Source: Clostridiales bacterium (GTDB lineage Bacteria > Bacillota > Clostridia > Oscillospirales > CAG-382). From it: DNA of 63,602 nucleotides. Positions 24,631-32,436 of the stretch are shown piece by piece. The translations under genes were made by a program, and so were the position numbers. The stretch is taken from contig QAKH01000086.1 in assembly GCA_003343885.1 (NCBI GenBank), forward strand, positions 1 through 63,602, given 5' to 3'. The first letter of the stretch is position 1. Each line of letters begins with the position of its first letter. The notes beneath the pieces were generated by a model that saw only the letters and a list, made by a program, of their open reading frames with translations, had not been told where the DNA came from and did no database searches.

Positions 24631-26785
24631 CCAAAGCGGCAAGTTGCTGGGCGTATTGGAAAATGCCGACGAAATCGCCTACACGCTCACGCACAACGAC
24701 CTGTGGACCGCTTCTTTTTCCCTGCCGTCGGGCGAGGCGAAAAATGCGCTATGCCAGGCGCACAATATGGTGCGGCTGCCGGATGAGACACGGAAAACGG
24801 GCCTCTACCGCATTGTAGGCATGCCCAGCAGCGAGGAAACCGCAGAGGGCGGCAGGAAAACCTACAGTCTGGAGCACGTCATGGCCACGCTGCTGGATGA
24901 CGTGCTTTTTGGGTACCATGAGATCGGCGGGACGGGCGTGCCCACGGCGCAGGTCATCGCGTATATTCTGGACCGTCAAACCGTGCGGCGCTGGACGCTT
25001 GGGGTATGCGAGTTTAGCGACCAGTTTGCCTACAAGTTTGAAAATGCAACGCTGCTGTCGGCGCTGCTGTCCCTTGGGAACGTGCTGACAGAAGATTACA
25101 CATGGGACTTCGACACAAGCGCCGTTCCGTGGACAGTAAACCTGCGGCACGCGGATGCGACCCCCGGATGCGGTATCCACTACATGCGCAACATGGTTGG
25201 AATTGAAAAGACCATGGACGCCTCCACACTGGTGACGCGCCTGTATCTGCTGGGCTACGGCGAGGGCGTGAACCAGCTGACGATCCGCGACGTGAATGGC
25301 GGCCTCCCCTACATCGACGCCGACACCATCGCCATATGGGGTGTAAAAAGCAGCGTTTTTGCCGACACGCGCATCGAGGACGCGGCGACGCTGAAAGCGC
25401 GCGGGCAGGCCGTGCTGGACCGCTATAAGAATCCATACATCAGCTACACCGCCTCGGCCATCGACCTGACGCGCATAACCGGGCAGGAATGGGACAATTT
25501 CATGCCCGGCAAGCTGGTGCGCGTGATGGACGGGGAGCACGGCGTTGACTTTTCCGCGCGCATTGTGTCAATCGCCAAAAGCGACGCGCGCGGCAGGCCG
25601 GGAGACATCGAAATCACCATTGCCAACGCACCGCGCGATGCGGCAGAGAGCATAAACACCCTGGCTGACCGAATGGGCATCAGTGAACTATACAGTCAAG
25701 GAGCTACCAACCTGTATAGTCAACAATTTGCTGATAATGCAGACGTGAGCCACCCTGCCAAAATGCGCGTTTTCGTACCAAGCAGCTGCGTGCGTATTAA
25801 CCAAATGCTTTTGAGCTGGACGCTTGAACCTTTTCGGGCCTACGAAACAGGCGCGGAGGCAGGCGGAGCGACCGTGACCACGACGCAGAGCGACGGCGCG
25901 AGCACACAGACCAGTAGCGCAGGCGGTGCCAGCGAGCGAACCAGCGACTCCGGCGGCGCGCAGACCGTGACCAAGGAACAGACGATCATGAGCACGACGG
26001 CTGCGACAGGCGGGGTCATTTCGGAGGCGGGTTATCCGAGCGGCTGCACGGGCGGCGCGCTGGGGACGGACGGCGTGTCGGTCGGCTCTGAAACAAGCGC
26101 CGCCGGTGGAGGGCAGAGCGGAAGCACGCAGGTGGTGGTGGAGTATGCAGATAGCCACACGCACAGCTTTTCGGGCAGTGATTCCCTCTCATGGGGACAT
26201 AGTCATTCCACTTATTCCAGTTTTGAACCCGGTGACAACACGGGCGGCGTGAACAATTATTCTGCCAAAACCATCAGCATCAGTGGGACCACGGGAAGTG
26301 GCGGGCGGCATTACCATACGACCTATGCACATTCGCACAGCGTTTCCGCACACACCCACACCATGCCGCATGTGCACAGGTATGGGCATTACCATAATGT
26401 CGTTGTAGCGTATACGATACCGGCCATTTCCATTGACATTCCAGCGCACAGCCATGTGTTTGAAACGGAAGCCCATACCCATTCCGTAAGTATTCCGGCG
26501 CATCAACATGGATTGACGCTTGGCAATCATACTCACGAAATCTTGCATGGTATTTATGAAGGCGCTACGGCAACTGGCGTTACCCTGAAAGTAGACGGCA
26601 GCGCCGTGCCCGCCAGCACTGACGATGAAATGGACATCGTGGCCTACTTGGCCAAGGATGAGAACGGCAAGATCATGCGCGGCACATGGCATGAAATCGA
26701 GCTCGTACCCAACGGACTGACCCGCATCGAGGCCAGCTTGTTTGTGCAGGCATTCATTCAAAGTGTTGGCGGCGGCGATTATTAA
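24608..26785 (+). CDS. Tail-associated endopeptidase-like protein with His-rich tip
   Basis: The protein has 725 residues. Residues ~1-370 match the prophage endopeptidase tail family (Tal/gp18-like): VTVYDQSGKLLGVLENADEI, KTGLYRIVG, TYSLEHVMATLLDDVL, and a late GQAVLDRYKNPYISY. A low-complexity Ser/Thr/Gly linker (~415-510) follows. Residues ~515-646 carry eleven HxH motifs (HTH, HSH, HYH and so on), as in phage needle domains that bind iron in a triple beta-helix. It would form the hub and penetration tip. ATG 24608 follows GGGGAGG; an earlier start at 24572 lies inside the previous gene. Confidence 0.82.
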   Translation: MEYVTVYDQSGKLLGVLENADEIAYTLTHNDLWTASFSLPSGEAKNALCQAHNMVRLPDETRKTGLYRIVGMPSSEETAEGGRKTYSLEHVMATLLDDVLFGYHEIGGTGVPTAQVIAYILDRQTVRRWTLGVCEFSDQFAYKFENATLLSALLSLGNVLTEDYTWDFDTSAVPWTVNLRHADATPGCGIHYMRNMVGIEKTMDASTLVTRLYLLGYGEGVNQLTIRDVNGGLPYIDADTIAIWGVKSSVFADTRIEDAATLKARGQAVLDRYKNPYISYTASAIDLTRITGQEWDNFMPGKLVRVMDGEHGVDFSARIVSIAKSDARGRPGDIEITIANAPRDAAESINTLADRMGISELYSQGATNLYSQQFADNADVSHPAKMRVFVPSSCVRINQMLLSWTLEPFRAYETGAEAGGATVTTTQSDGASTQTSSAGGASERTSDSGGAQTVTKEQTIMSTTAATGGVISEAGYPSGCTGGALGTDGVSVGSETSAAGGGQSGSTQVVVEYADSHTHSFSGSDSLSWGHSHSTYSSFEPGDNTGGVNNYSAKTISISGTTGSGGRHYHTTYAHSHSVSAHTHTMPHVHRYGHYHNVVVAYTIPAISIDIPAHSHVFETEAHTHSVSIPAHQHGLTLGNHTHEILHGIYEGATATGVTLKVDGSAVPASTDDEMDIVAYLAKDENGKIMRGTWHEIELVPNGLTRIEASLFVQAFIQSVGGGDY

Positions 26786-26797
26786 GGGGGCGAAATT

Positions 26798-28285
26798 TTG
26801 GCGATCAACTGGAGTATTGAACAATCTGTCGACCTGACGCGCGGTGCACAGGACCCGCAGGTGTGGCCCGACGCGCTGCTTGTACAGGGCGATGAGAATG
26901 CACACACCTGGCGCGTTGCCATTCGGATCGGCGGAAAGCCCGCAACGATCAGAGGAACGGTGACAGGCTATTTCATCCGGTCGGACGATTACATGGTGCC
27001 CGTTGAAGGAAGCCTTGACGGCCACATCGCCAGCGTAACGCTGAATGCGTCCTGCTACGCCGTGGAGGGCGACATGCGGGCCGTGATGCAGATTGAAACG
27101 GATGGCCTGACGCTCACGCTGGCGGCCATTATCCTTCCGGTTAGGCGGCTGCTATCCGACAGCATCGTAGACAACGAGCATAAAATTCCGTCCATTGCGG
27201 AGCTGTTGGCGCAGGTTGAAGCGCTGAAAAAGGCGATTGCTGACGCCAAGACTGCGACGGAGAACGCCGAGGCCCAGGCCGCCGCCGCTCGAAGCGCCGC
27301 GGATAAGGCGTACAAATCGGCTAGTGCGGCAGACACCGCAGCATCCGACGCCATCCTGGCTGCCGGGGATGCGGATGACGCGGCAGACGCCGCCAATCAA
27401 GCCGCCGCGACGGCCAATGCGGCAGCCCAGCGCGTGGAGGACGCCATCGACGGCGCGGCGGATGCGGCGGACGCAGCCAACGCGGCGGCTGCCCTGGTGG
27501 ATGCGGCTATCGAAGCCAGCGAGCAGGCCACGCAGGGCGCGCAGGCCAGCGCGGCAGCGGCCACGCAGGCGGCACAGGAGGCCGAGGCGAAAGCCGCGCT
27601 TGCGGACGAAGCGGCACAGGGAGCGGAGGCCAGCGCCGGGGAGGCGGATGCGGCGGCGGGCCGGGCGAATGCGGCGGCGGAGAGCATCGAGGGCCTGACG
27701 ATCAGCGAAAGCGTCGTGGAGTACGGCGCTGGCGTGGAGGCGTCGGTGACGCGGGACCCGGAGAGCGGCGCGCTGCATATGGCCATCCAGACCGAGCGGG
27801 GGCCGCAGGGGCCTGGCTATACCATCAAGGGCGTGGCCTATGGAACTGTGGCGGAACTGGAAGCATCGGTGCCGTCGCCTGCTGTGGGCGATCAGTACAA
27901 TGTGGGCGCTGCCGCGCCCTACAACGTGTACAGATGGACAGGTGCAGGCTGGGAGGACCAAGGAAAGATACAGGGGCCTCCTGGAAAGGACGGATTACCG
28001 GGAGAACCAGGAGTGGATGGTGCGGACGCTGCCGCGCCGCGCATGCTGTCTTTCAGCCTGCCCTTAAGCGGATGGGCTGGTAGCGGGCCGTATACCTGCG
28101 CCATCAGCGAGTCCAGCGCGACCGCCAAAACGGCGGTGGTGGAGTGCGTGCTGACGGCGGCGACACGGGCCAACCAGCTGTCCGACATCGACTGGACGAC
28201 TAGCGCTGGAAGCATTGCATTGAGCACGACGGTGAAACCCACCGGAGAGCTGGCAGGATACATGATTTTAACGGAGGTGCAGTGA
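26798..28285 (+). CDS. Baseplate upper protein-like fibre with coiled coil and collagen triplets
   Basis: This is a 495-residue protein. Residues ~1-120 match the BppU N-terminal domain, which anchors receptor-binding proteins to the baseplate. Residues ~130-300 are an alanine-rich trimeric coiled coil (DAADAANQAAATANAAAQRV). Residues ~325-410 include a GYTIKGVAYGTVAELEA-type fold and two short Gly-X-Y runs (GPPGKDGLPGEPGVDGAD). The last 80 residues are a small beta domain. It starts with TTG at 26798 after GGGGGCG. The very high GC and Ala codon bias reflect the coiled coil. Confidence 0.78.
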   Translation: MAINWSIEQSVDLTRGAQDPQVWPDALLVQGDENAHTWRVAIRIGGKPATIRGTVTGYFIRSDDYMVPVEGSLDGHIASVTLNASCYAVEGDMRAVMQIETDGLTLTLAAIILPVRRLLSDSIVDNEHKIPSIAELLAQVEALKKAIADAKTATENAEAQAAAARSAADKAYKSASAADTAASDAILAAGDADDAADAANQAAATANAAAQRVEDAIDGAADAADAANAAAALVDAAIEASEQATQGAQASAAAATQAAQEAEAKAALADEAAQGAEASAGEADAAAGRANAAAESIEGLTISESVVEYGAGVEASVTRDPESGALHMAIQTERGPQGPGYTIKGVAYGTVAELEASVPSPAVGDQYNVGAAAPYNVYRWTGAGWEDQGKIQGPPGKDGLPGEPGVDGADAAAPRMLSFSLPLSGWAGSGPYTCAISESSATAKTAVVECVLTAATRANQLSDIDWTTSAGSIALSTTVKPTGELAGYMILTEVQ

Positions 28286-28286
28286 T

Positions 28287-29087
28287 ATGGCCAGGGTGAA
28301 GATCGACGAAACGATACTGGAGGACGTGACGCTGACCATGAGCGGCGGCAGGCTGTGCCTGCGCTGGGCGGCGGACGCCTGGGACGACACGCTGGACAGC
28401 GCGGCGGAGTTGCTGGGCATGGCGGACGAGTTGCGCGAGGTAGACGCGGACGATATGACAATGGCGCTGTATGCTGTGCGGGGGCTGGCCAGCCTGCGGA
28501 TGGACGCGGAACACGCGGCCATGGAGGCGGTACTGTGCGTGGACCCCATGGAGGTTGGAGCTGCTGAAAGGCTGGGCCAGCAGATCGAGCAGCAGAGCCG
28601 GGAGCTGGGCGCGGCGATTGAGGCGGCGGAGACGGCGCTGGGCGATCGTATCGACGGGCAGCAAGCGCTGCTGGGGGCTGCGCGCGTGGCGGCGCGGCGC
28701 ACTGTGGCAGCGGATGCGGACGCCATGACGGCGGATGAGCTGGCCGCCTGTGCGCCGCTGTTTGATGCTTGGGCCGGCGGCAGCGTGGCTTATGCCGTAG
28801 GCGACATCGTGGCCTATAATGGCGCGCTGTACCGCTGCGCGCAGGCGCACACGTCGCAGGCTGGATGGACGCCGGACGCTACGCGGGCGCTGTGGACGCC
28901 GATGGGTGTGACGGAGGATGACCCGGAGGCCGTGCCGGAGTGGGTGCAGCCCACGGGAGCTCATGACGCGTATGCCAAGGGCAGCCATGTGATGCATGGT
29001 GGCGTTGAATGGGTTAGCGATCTGGATGCCAACGTGTGGGAGCCGGGCGTGAGCGGATGGACCCAGGTGGGTGGTGACGCCGGATGA
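28287..29087 (+). CDS. Tail protein with carbohydrate-binding modules
   Basis: This is a 266-residue protein. The N-terminal half is helical. The C-terminal half has two ~40-residue modules of the chitin-binding CBM5/12-like type: YAVGDIVAYNGALYRCAQAH with TSQAGWTPDATRALW, then YAKGSHVMHGGVEWVS with NVWEPGVSGW. Such modules bind polysaccharide on the host surface. The start overlaps the end of the fibre gene and the stop overlaps the next start (ATGA). A paralogue with the same layout is encoded by the second prophage at 62928-63593. Confidence 0.75.
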   Translation: MARVKIDETILEDVTLTMSGGRLCLRWAADAWDDTLDSAAELLGMADELREVDADDMTMALYAVRGLASLRMDAEHAAMEAVLCVDPMEVGAAERLGQQIEQQSRELGAAIEAAETALGDRIDGQQALLGAARVAARRTVAADADAMTADELAACAPLFDAWAGGSVAYAVGDIVAYNGALYRCAQAHTSQAGWTPDATRALWTPMGVTEDDPEAVPEWVQPTGAHDAYAKGSHVMHGGVEWVSDLDANVWEPGVSGWTQVGGDAG

Positions 29088-29542
29088 CAGGCAAGGTTGC
29101 GGCGCTATTTGCGCCGATTGTCAAGGCTGCAAAACTAGCCGCGTGGCCGGTGGGGAGTATCTACTTGTCCATGCAGGCCACCAACCCGGCTACGCTTTTC
29201 GGTGGGACGTGGGTAGCGATGGAAGGACAGTTTTTGCTGGGAGCTACAACTAGCAGCAATCTATATCCGCCGTTGAGTATGGGCGGCGAGGCGGCACACG
29301 CGTTGACGGAAACAGAGATGCCCAGCCATAATCACGGAGTTCAGCAAGCAGGGTCGGACGGGGCGATTCCCATGATGATGGGCAAGGACGGTACGTATCA
29401 GAATGACGAGTACCTGTCTTTCGGTACCAGCGTCAAACCATTTGCCGAATCTACGATTTTGATCTCGTACAGGGGCGGCAATCAGCCACACAACAACATG
29501 CCGCCGTATCTTTCTGTGTACATGTGGCGCAGGACAGCGTGA
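29084..29542 (+). CDS. Tail fibre tip protein (collar-like), paralogue A
   Basis: This is a 152-residue protein. WPVGSIYLSMQATNPATLFG near residue 22, then LTETEMPSHNHGVQQ and NQPHNNMPPYLSVYMWRR at the end are typical of phage tail-collar/tip domains with His ligands. It probably contacts the receptor. The next gene is a diverged paralogue with the same ending, so the phage carries two alternative tips. The ATG overlaps the previous stop. Confidence 0.78.
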   Translation: MTGKVAALFAPIVKAAKLAAWPVGSIYLSMQATNPATLFGGTWVAMEGQFLLGATTSSNLYPPLSMGGEAAHALTETEMPSHNHGVQQAGSDGAIPMMMGKDGTYQNDEYLSFGTSVKPFAESTILISYRGGNQPHNNMPPYLSVYMWRRTA

Positions 29543-29558
29543 TAAGGAGGATACAACC

Positions 29559-29606
29559 ATGAATAACAGCATCTTCCATCGGGGGGGGGTACGCTACCCC
29601 TTGTAG
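29559..29606 (+). CDS. 15-residue leader ORF with nine-G tract
   Basis: ATG 29559 has AAGGAGG upstream. The frame runs through G29581-G29589 and stops at TAG 29604-29606 after 15 residues. Were the tract eight G long, the frame would continue to TGA 29638-29640, overlapping the ATG of the next gene (ATGA). The tract could therefore switch translational coupling of the downstream tip gene. A sequencing error in the tract is the main alternative. Confidence 0.45.
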   Translation: MNNSIFHRGGVRYPL

Positions 29607-29636
29607 CTTCTCCCCTATCGTTAGGCGGTGGCGCGT

Positions 29637-30086
29637 ATGACCGGCACGATCAGCGCGGTGATGCGCGCCATCATCGACCGGGTGTATCCGGTAGGGATTA
29701 TCGTAGATTTTGCGGTGGAAATGGACCCCAACAGCGCCGTTGGTTTCGGAACGCAGTGGCAGCATATCGCGGACGGACGGGCGCTGATAGCGTCAGACGG
29801 AAGCCATCCTGTGGGATGGGTGGGCGGCGCAGCGACGCATACGCTGACGGAGACAGAAATGCCTTATCACCAACATGCAATAGCATATACTCCGGATGGC
29901 AACCCCCTTCCTGGAGGGACAGGAAACGCTACGTTTGCACGCGATATGGCATTGACCAAGCATGTGACGACTTCCACGGAAAACCTGGCGTATTATGGTA
30001 CTTTAACTCTTCCCGTAGGAGTCAACTCTGCCCACAACAACATGCAGCCATCGCTGGCTGTTTGCCGCTGGAAGCGCGTGGCATAG
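29637..30086 (+). CDS. Tail fibre tip protein (collar-like), paralogue B
   Basis: The 149-residue protein starts MTGTISAVMRAIIDRVYPVG and shares LTETEMP-H-HAI and SAHNNMQPSLAVCRWKRV with the preceding tip protein, though the middle is different. The ATG 29637 has only a weak ribosome site (GGCGGTG), unlike its neighbours. It lies after the nine-G leader ORF, so its expression may depend on tract length. GTG 29628 is an alternative start. A likely role is receptor recognition. Confidence 0.7.
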   Translation: MTGTISAVMRAIIDRVYPVGIIVDFAVEMDPNSAVGFGTQWQHIADGRALIASDGSHPVGWVGGAATHTLTETEMPYHQHAIAYTPDGNPLPGGTGNATFARDMALTKHVTTSTENLAYYGTLTLPVGVNSAHNNMQPSLAVCRWKRVA

Positions 30087-30114
30087 GCTATGTCACCCGA
30101 AAGGGGGTGGCGGT

Positions 30115-30492
30115 ATGAAGGGGGTGATTCCCGCGGAACTGGAAGTCATATCGAAAGCCGGTTCAGCATATTCCGCATATGCGGAGCCAACCTATGAGGA
30201 AGAGTACGCAACCCAGTTAAATACCGCCGACGGCGTGCGTTTCACTAAAAAATCGAATGGAATCATCGTTGTGAACGGGGTGTTCACGGTCAAGCAGGAG
30301 ATTCCCGCTTCGCTGTATTTCATGACTTTCCCGGACGGGTATACGGCATCGGGGAGAATCATGGGGCAGTTATGGGTGGCTGTCCATGCCATAGGGTCCG
30401 GCCTGTCGTATTGCTGCCGGGGTACGAGCTATCTTACTCCCTGGGGAAATACGATACCGGCGGGAAACTATCATCTGCATTTTGAATATTAA
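30115..30492 (+). CDS. Hypothetical tail-appendage protein
   Basis: This is a 125-residue protein of unknown family. The sequence is beta-rich and ends AGNYHLHFEY; an internal segment VNGVFTVKQEIPASLYFMTF alternates hydrophobic residues like a fibre or carbohydrate-binding head. It lies between the tip proteins and the endolysin and has GGGGGTGG before the ATG, so it belongs to the tail-fibre block. Confidence 0.6.
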   Translation: MKGVIPAELEVISKAGSAYSAYAEPTYEEEYATQLNTADGVRFTKKSNGIIVVNGVFTVKQEIPASLYFMTFPDGYTASGRIMGQLWVAVHAIGSGLSYCCRGTSYLTPWGNTIPAGNYHLHFEY

Positions 30493-30507
30493 CAAAGGAG
30501 AAAAGGT

Positions 30508-31287
30508 ATGAAACCAAAAAGCAAAGATGTAGCCGCCGCTGCGATACAGGCGGTCAGTGTTGGCTACACCTACGACGAAATGGACTGCCAGGCCTTCGTG
30601 GAGCACTGCGCGCGCCAGGCGGGCGGGGCCATGGACTACCTGGGCACCAACGACATGGCCCGCCGCGCGGCATGGCTGGGCACGCTGGACGAGGCCCGCG
30701 CGCAGGGTCGCCTCGTGCCGGGCGCGGGCGTGCTGATCCGCGAGGAAACGGAGGAAAACCTCCCCGCGCGCTACGCGGGCGACGGGCTGGGCGATTTCAG
30801 CCATGTGGGCCTGTACGTCGGCCCTGATGCTCTGACCGATACCGACAAAAACGGCAGCGCCAGAAGCTGCGACGTGGTGCACTCCAGCGCCACGATGGGC
30901 CGCGTGGCCGGGAGCACGCTGGCCAACGGCTGGACCCACGCGATGTGGTTCCCGGAGATCGACTACGGCAATGATGCCGGGCTGGGGGTGGATCAGGGAG
31001 CGGACAGCGGCGATGTATCGGATGGCGGAATAGACATATCCGACGGATTGACTGCCGGAACGCCTGCCCAAAGCGCTGATCGGTATGCCGTGGTCGTATC
31101 GCCTGATGGCGGGCCGGTGAAGCTGCGCAAATCGGCAAGCGCGGAGGAAACCCTTTACTGGCTGGTGAACGCGGGCGCGCGGGTGCAGGTGGAGCGCGAG
31201 CGGGACGGCTGGGCGCTGATCCGCGCGATCTGCACCGATGGCCACACGCGCCGGGCCTACATGATGAGCCATTTTTTGCGGGGGTGA
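30508..31287 (+). CDS. Endolysin (NlpC/P60-like peptidase with SH3 domain)
   Basis: This 259-residue protein hydrolyses peptidoglycan at lysis. The catalytic domain (about 1-155) has the cysteine in MDCQAFVEHC and the histidine in FSHVGLYVG. A Gly/Asp-rich linker follows. Residues ~190-259 are a bacterial SH3 wall-binding domain (VKLRKSASAEETLYWLVNAG, RVQVERERDGWALI). There is no signal peptide, so export needs the holin three genes on. The ATG follows AAAGGAG. The second prophage encodes an unrelated-length relative at 61305-62399. Confidence 0.88.
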   Translation: MKPKSKDVAAAAIQAVSVGYTYDEMDCQAFVEHCARQAGGAMDYLGTNDMARRAAWLGTLDEARAQGRLVPGAGVLIREETEENLPARYAGDGLGDFSHVGLYVGPDALTDTDKNGSARSCDVVHSSATMGRVAGSTLANGWTHAMWFPEIDYGNDAGLGVDQGADSGDVSDGGIDISDGLTAGTPAQSADRYAVVVSPDGGPVKLRKSASAEETLYWLVNAGARVQVERERDGWALIRAICTDGHTRRAYMMSHFLRG

Positions 31288-31293
31288 TCGTGT

Positions 31294-31719
31294 TTGCAGT
31301 TTCTGGACAATGCCGGAGAGGCGGCCGCATCCATATCCGCGATCCTTGCTCTGCTGGGGCTTGTTTTTTTTAATCCGGTAAAACGCAGGCTGAAAACCAG
31401 AAAGGCGAATAAAGAAAAGGCCCTAAAAGAGCAGAAAGCCTTCCGGACAGAACTGCGTCAATCGCTTGAGAAGATCACCACGGTGCTGGACGGCTTATCC
31501 GATGATATCGGCGATCTTCAATATGAAAGGCTTAGCCAGGCGCAGGACTTCTACACCTCGCGCGGGTGGTGTCCCGGGGCAAAGAAGGAAATGCTGTGCA
31601 AGATGCACGCGTCCTATCGGGCACGCGGGCGAAATCATTTGTCGGAACACTACGAAGAAGAAATCTTGCGGCTTGCGGACAAGCCGCCACAAAGAGAGGA
31701 AAGCGAGGAGATACCATGA
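31294..31719 (+). CDS. Membrane-anchored lysis-region protein
   Basis: This is a 141-residue protein with one N-terminal hydrophobic segment (ISAILALLGLVFFNPVKRRL) and a long charged, helical cytoplasmic or external part with a coiled coil. The layout is common in the lysis cassettes of Gram-positive phages, where such proteins serve as holin partners or membrane adaptors. The start is TTG 31294, weakly supported. The stop overlaps the holin start (ATGA at 31716). Confidence 0.6.
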   Translation: MQFLDNAGEAAASISAILALLGLVFFNPVKRRLKTRKANKEKALKEQKAFRTELRQSLEKITTVLDGLSDDIGDLQYERLSQAQDFYTSRGWCPGAKKEMLCKMHASYRARGRNHLSEHYEEEILRLADKPPQREESEEIP

Positions 31720-32150
31720 AGAAAATGATTTGTTGGGCATGCCTGCTGATGGCGTTGGCGCTGCTTCCGGCGCTGGCCATGGCCGAAGAAGCTGTTACCA
31801 TGCCGGAGGTCGCCGCGTCCATCGATTGGACGGCGCTGGTGGTGGCCGTGATCGGAGTGATCGGCACGGCGGTGTCGGCGCTGCTGGGGCGCGTATGGGT
31901 AAATTACGTGCGGCCCTGGCTCGAAAAACGGGACCTTACCGACGCAGCGGAAATAGTTGTTGATGCTGTGGAGGCGCTTTTGGGGCGTTACTGCGGCGAA
32001 GATAAATGGAAATTGGCGCTCGAAAAGATGGAGGCGCGAGGCTTTAACATTGATAACGAAGTCGTCCTCGACGCCCTTCGTGCTGCGTGGTGTCAGCTTG
32101 ACTTGAAACAGCTTGCTGCTGGCGAGAAAGAAAAACCTCCTGAATCTTGA
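31716..32150 (+). CDS. Phage holin, LLH family
   Basis: This is a 144-residue protein. It has a signal-like first segment (MICWACLLMALALLPALAMA), a second membrane segment (ALVVAVIGVIGTAVSALLG) and a cytoplasmic tail with AAEIVVDAVEALLGRYCGED then ALEKMEARGF, the pattern of LLH-type holins. It forms the pore that releases endolysin. It is the last late gene; a strong terminator follows 10 bases after the stop. Confidence 0.82.
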   Translation: MKKMICWACLLMALALLPALAMAEEAVTMPEVAASIDWTALVVAVIGVIGTAVSALLGRVWVNYVRPWLEKRDLTDAAEIVVDAVEALLGRYCGEDKWKLALEKMEARGFNIDNEVVLDALRAAWCQLDLKQLAAGEKEKPPES

Positions 32151-32160
32151 ATATAGAATC

Positions 32161-32190
32161 AGACTGCCCGTCGTGGGCAGTCTTTTTTTT
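32161..32190 (+). terminator. Terminator of the late operon
   Basis: AGACTGCCC (32161-32169), loop GTCGT, GGGCAGTCT (32175-32183) is followed by seven more T. It is a strong intrinsic terminator between the lysis genes and the accessory cassette. Confidence 0.92.
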
Positions 32191-32202
32191 GTTCATAAGT
32201 TG

Positions 32203-32231
32203 TTGATAAGTTGTTTAACTTATGATATACT
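32203..32231 (+). promoter_or_regulatory. Promoter and operator of the accessory cassette
   Basis: TTGATA (32203-32208), a 17-base spacer and TATACT (32226-32231) form a good sigma-A promoter. An inverted repeat ATAAGTT (32206-32212) / AACTTAT (32217-32223) sits between the two boxes. It would be well placed for autoregulation by the ribbon-helix-helix protein encoded first. Confidence 0.75.
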
Positions 32232-32253
32232 TTTCGTGAAGGAAGGTGAAAAA

Positions 32254-32436
32254 GTGGCACTTAAATCGAATGGCGACAAGGAGCATGTGCATCTAATCAT
32301 CACAAAGGACCAGAAGGAAGCTCTACAAAAAGAAGCAGATCGCATGAGCATCAGCCTTTCTGCATGTATTCGGCTGATTATTGCAAATTGGATTCAGAGG
32401 AGGAAGAAGAATGGCAACGATTTACGGGACATATAG
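32254..32436 (+). CDS. Ribbon-helix-helix protein
   Basis: The 60-residue protein has the Arc/CopG layout: a beta strand HVHLIITKDQ, then helix EALQKEADRMS and helix LSACIRLIIANWIQRR. Proteins of this size bind palindromic operators as dimers. The GTG at 32254 follows GGAAGGTG. It is the first gene after the cassette promoter, whose inverted repeat is a natural target. An in-frame ORF extending upstream to 32113 crosses the terminator and promoter and is not real. Confidence 0.8.
   Translation: MALKSNGDKEHVHLIITKDQKEALQKEADRMSISLSACIRLIIANWIQRRKKNGNDLRDI

Noticed and set aside
29084..30086. Two paralogous tail-tip genes as targets of a diversity-generating retroelement
   Set aside because: No reverse transcriptase, no template repeat, and the variable parts are not confined to adenine-derived codons at a C-terminal lectin fold.
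29756..30118. 120-codon ORF in the alternative frame that a ten-G tract would enter
   Set aside because: It overlaps the well-supported tip gene, is Arg/Gly-rich as expected for a shadow, and has no family features.
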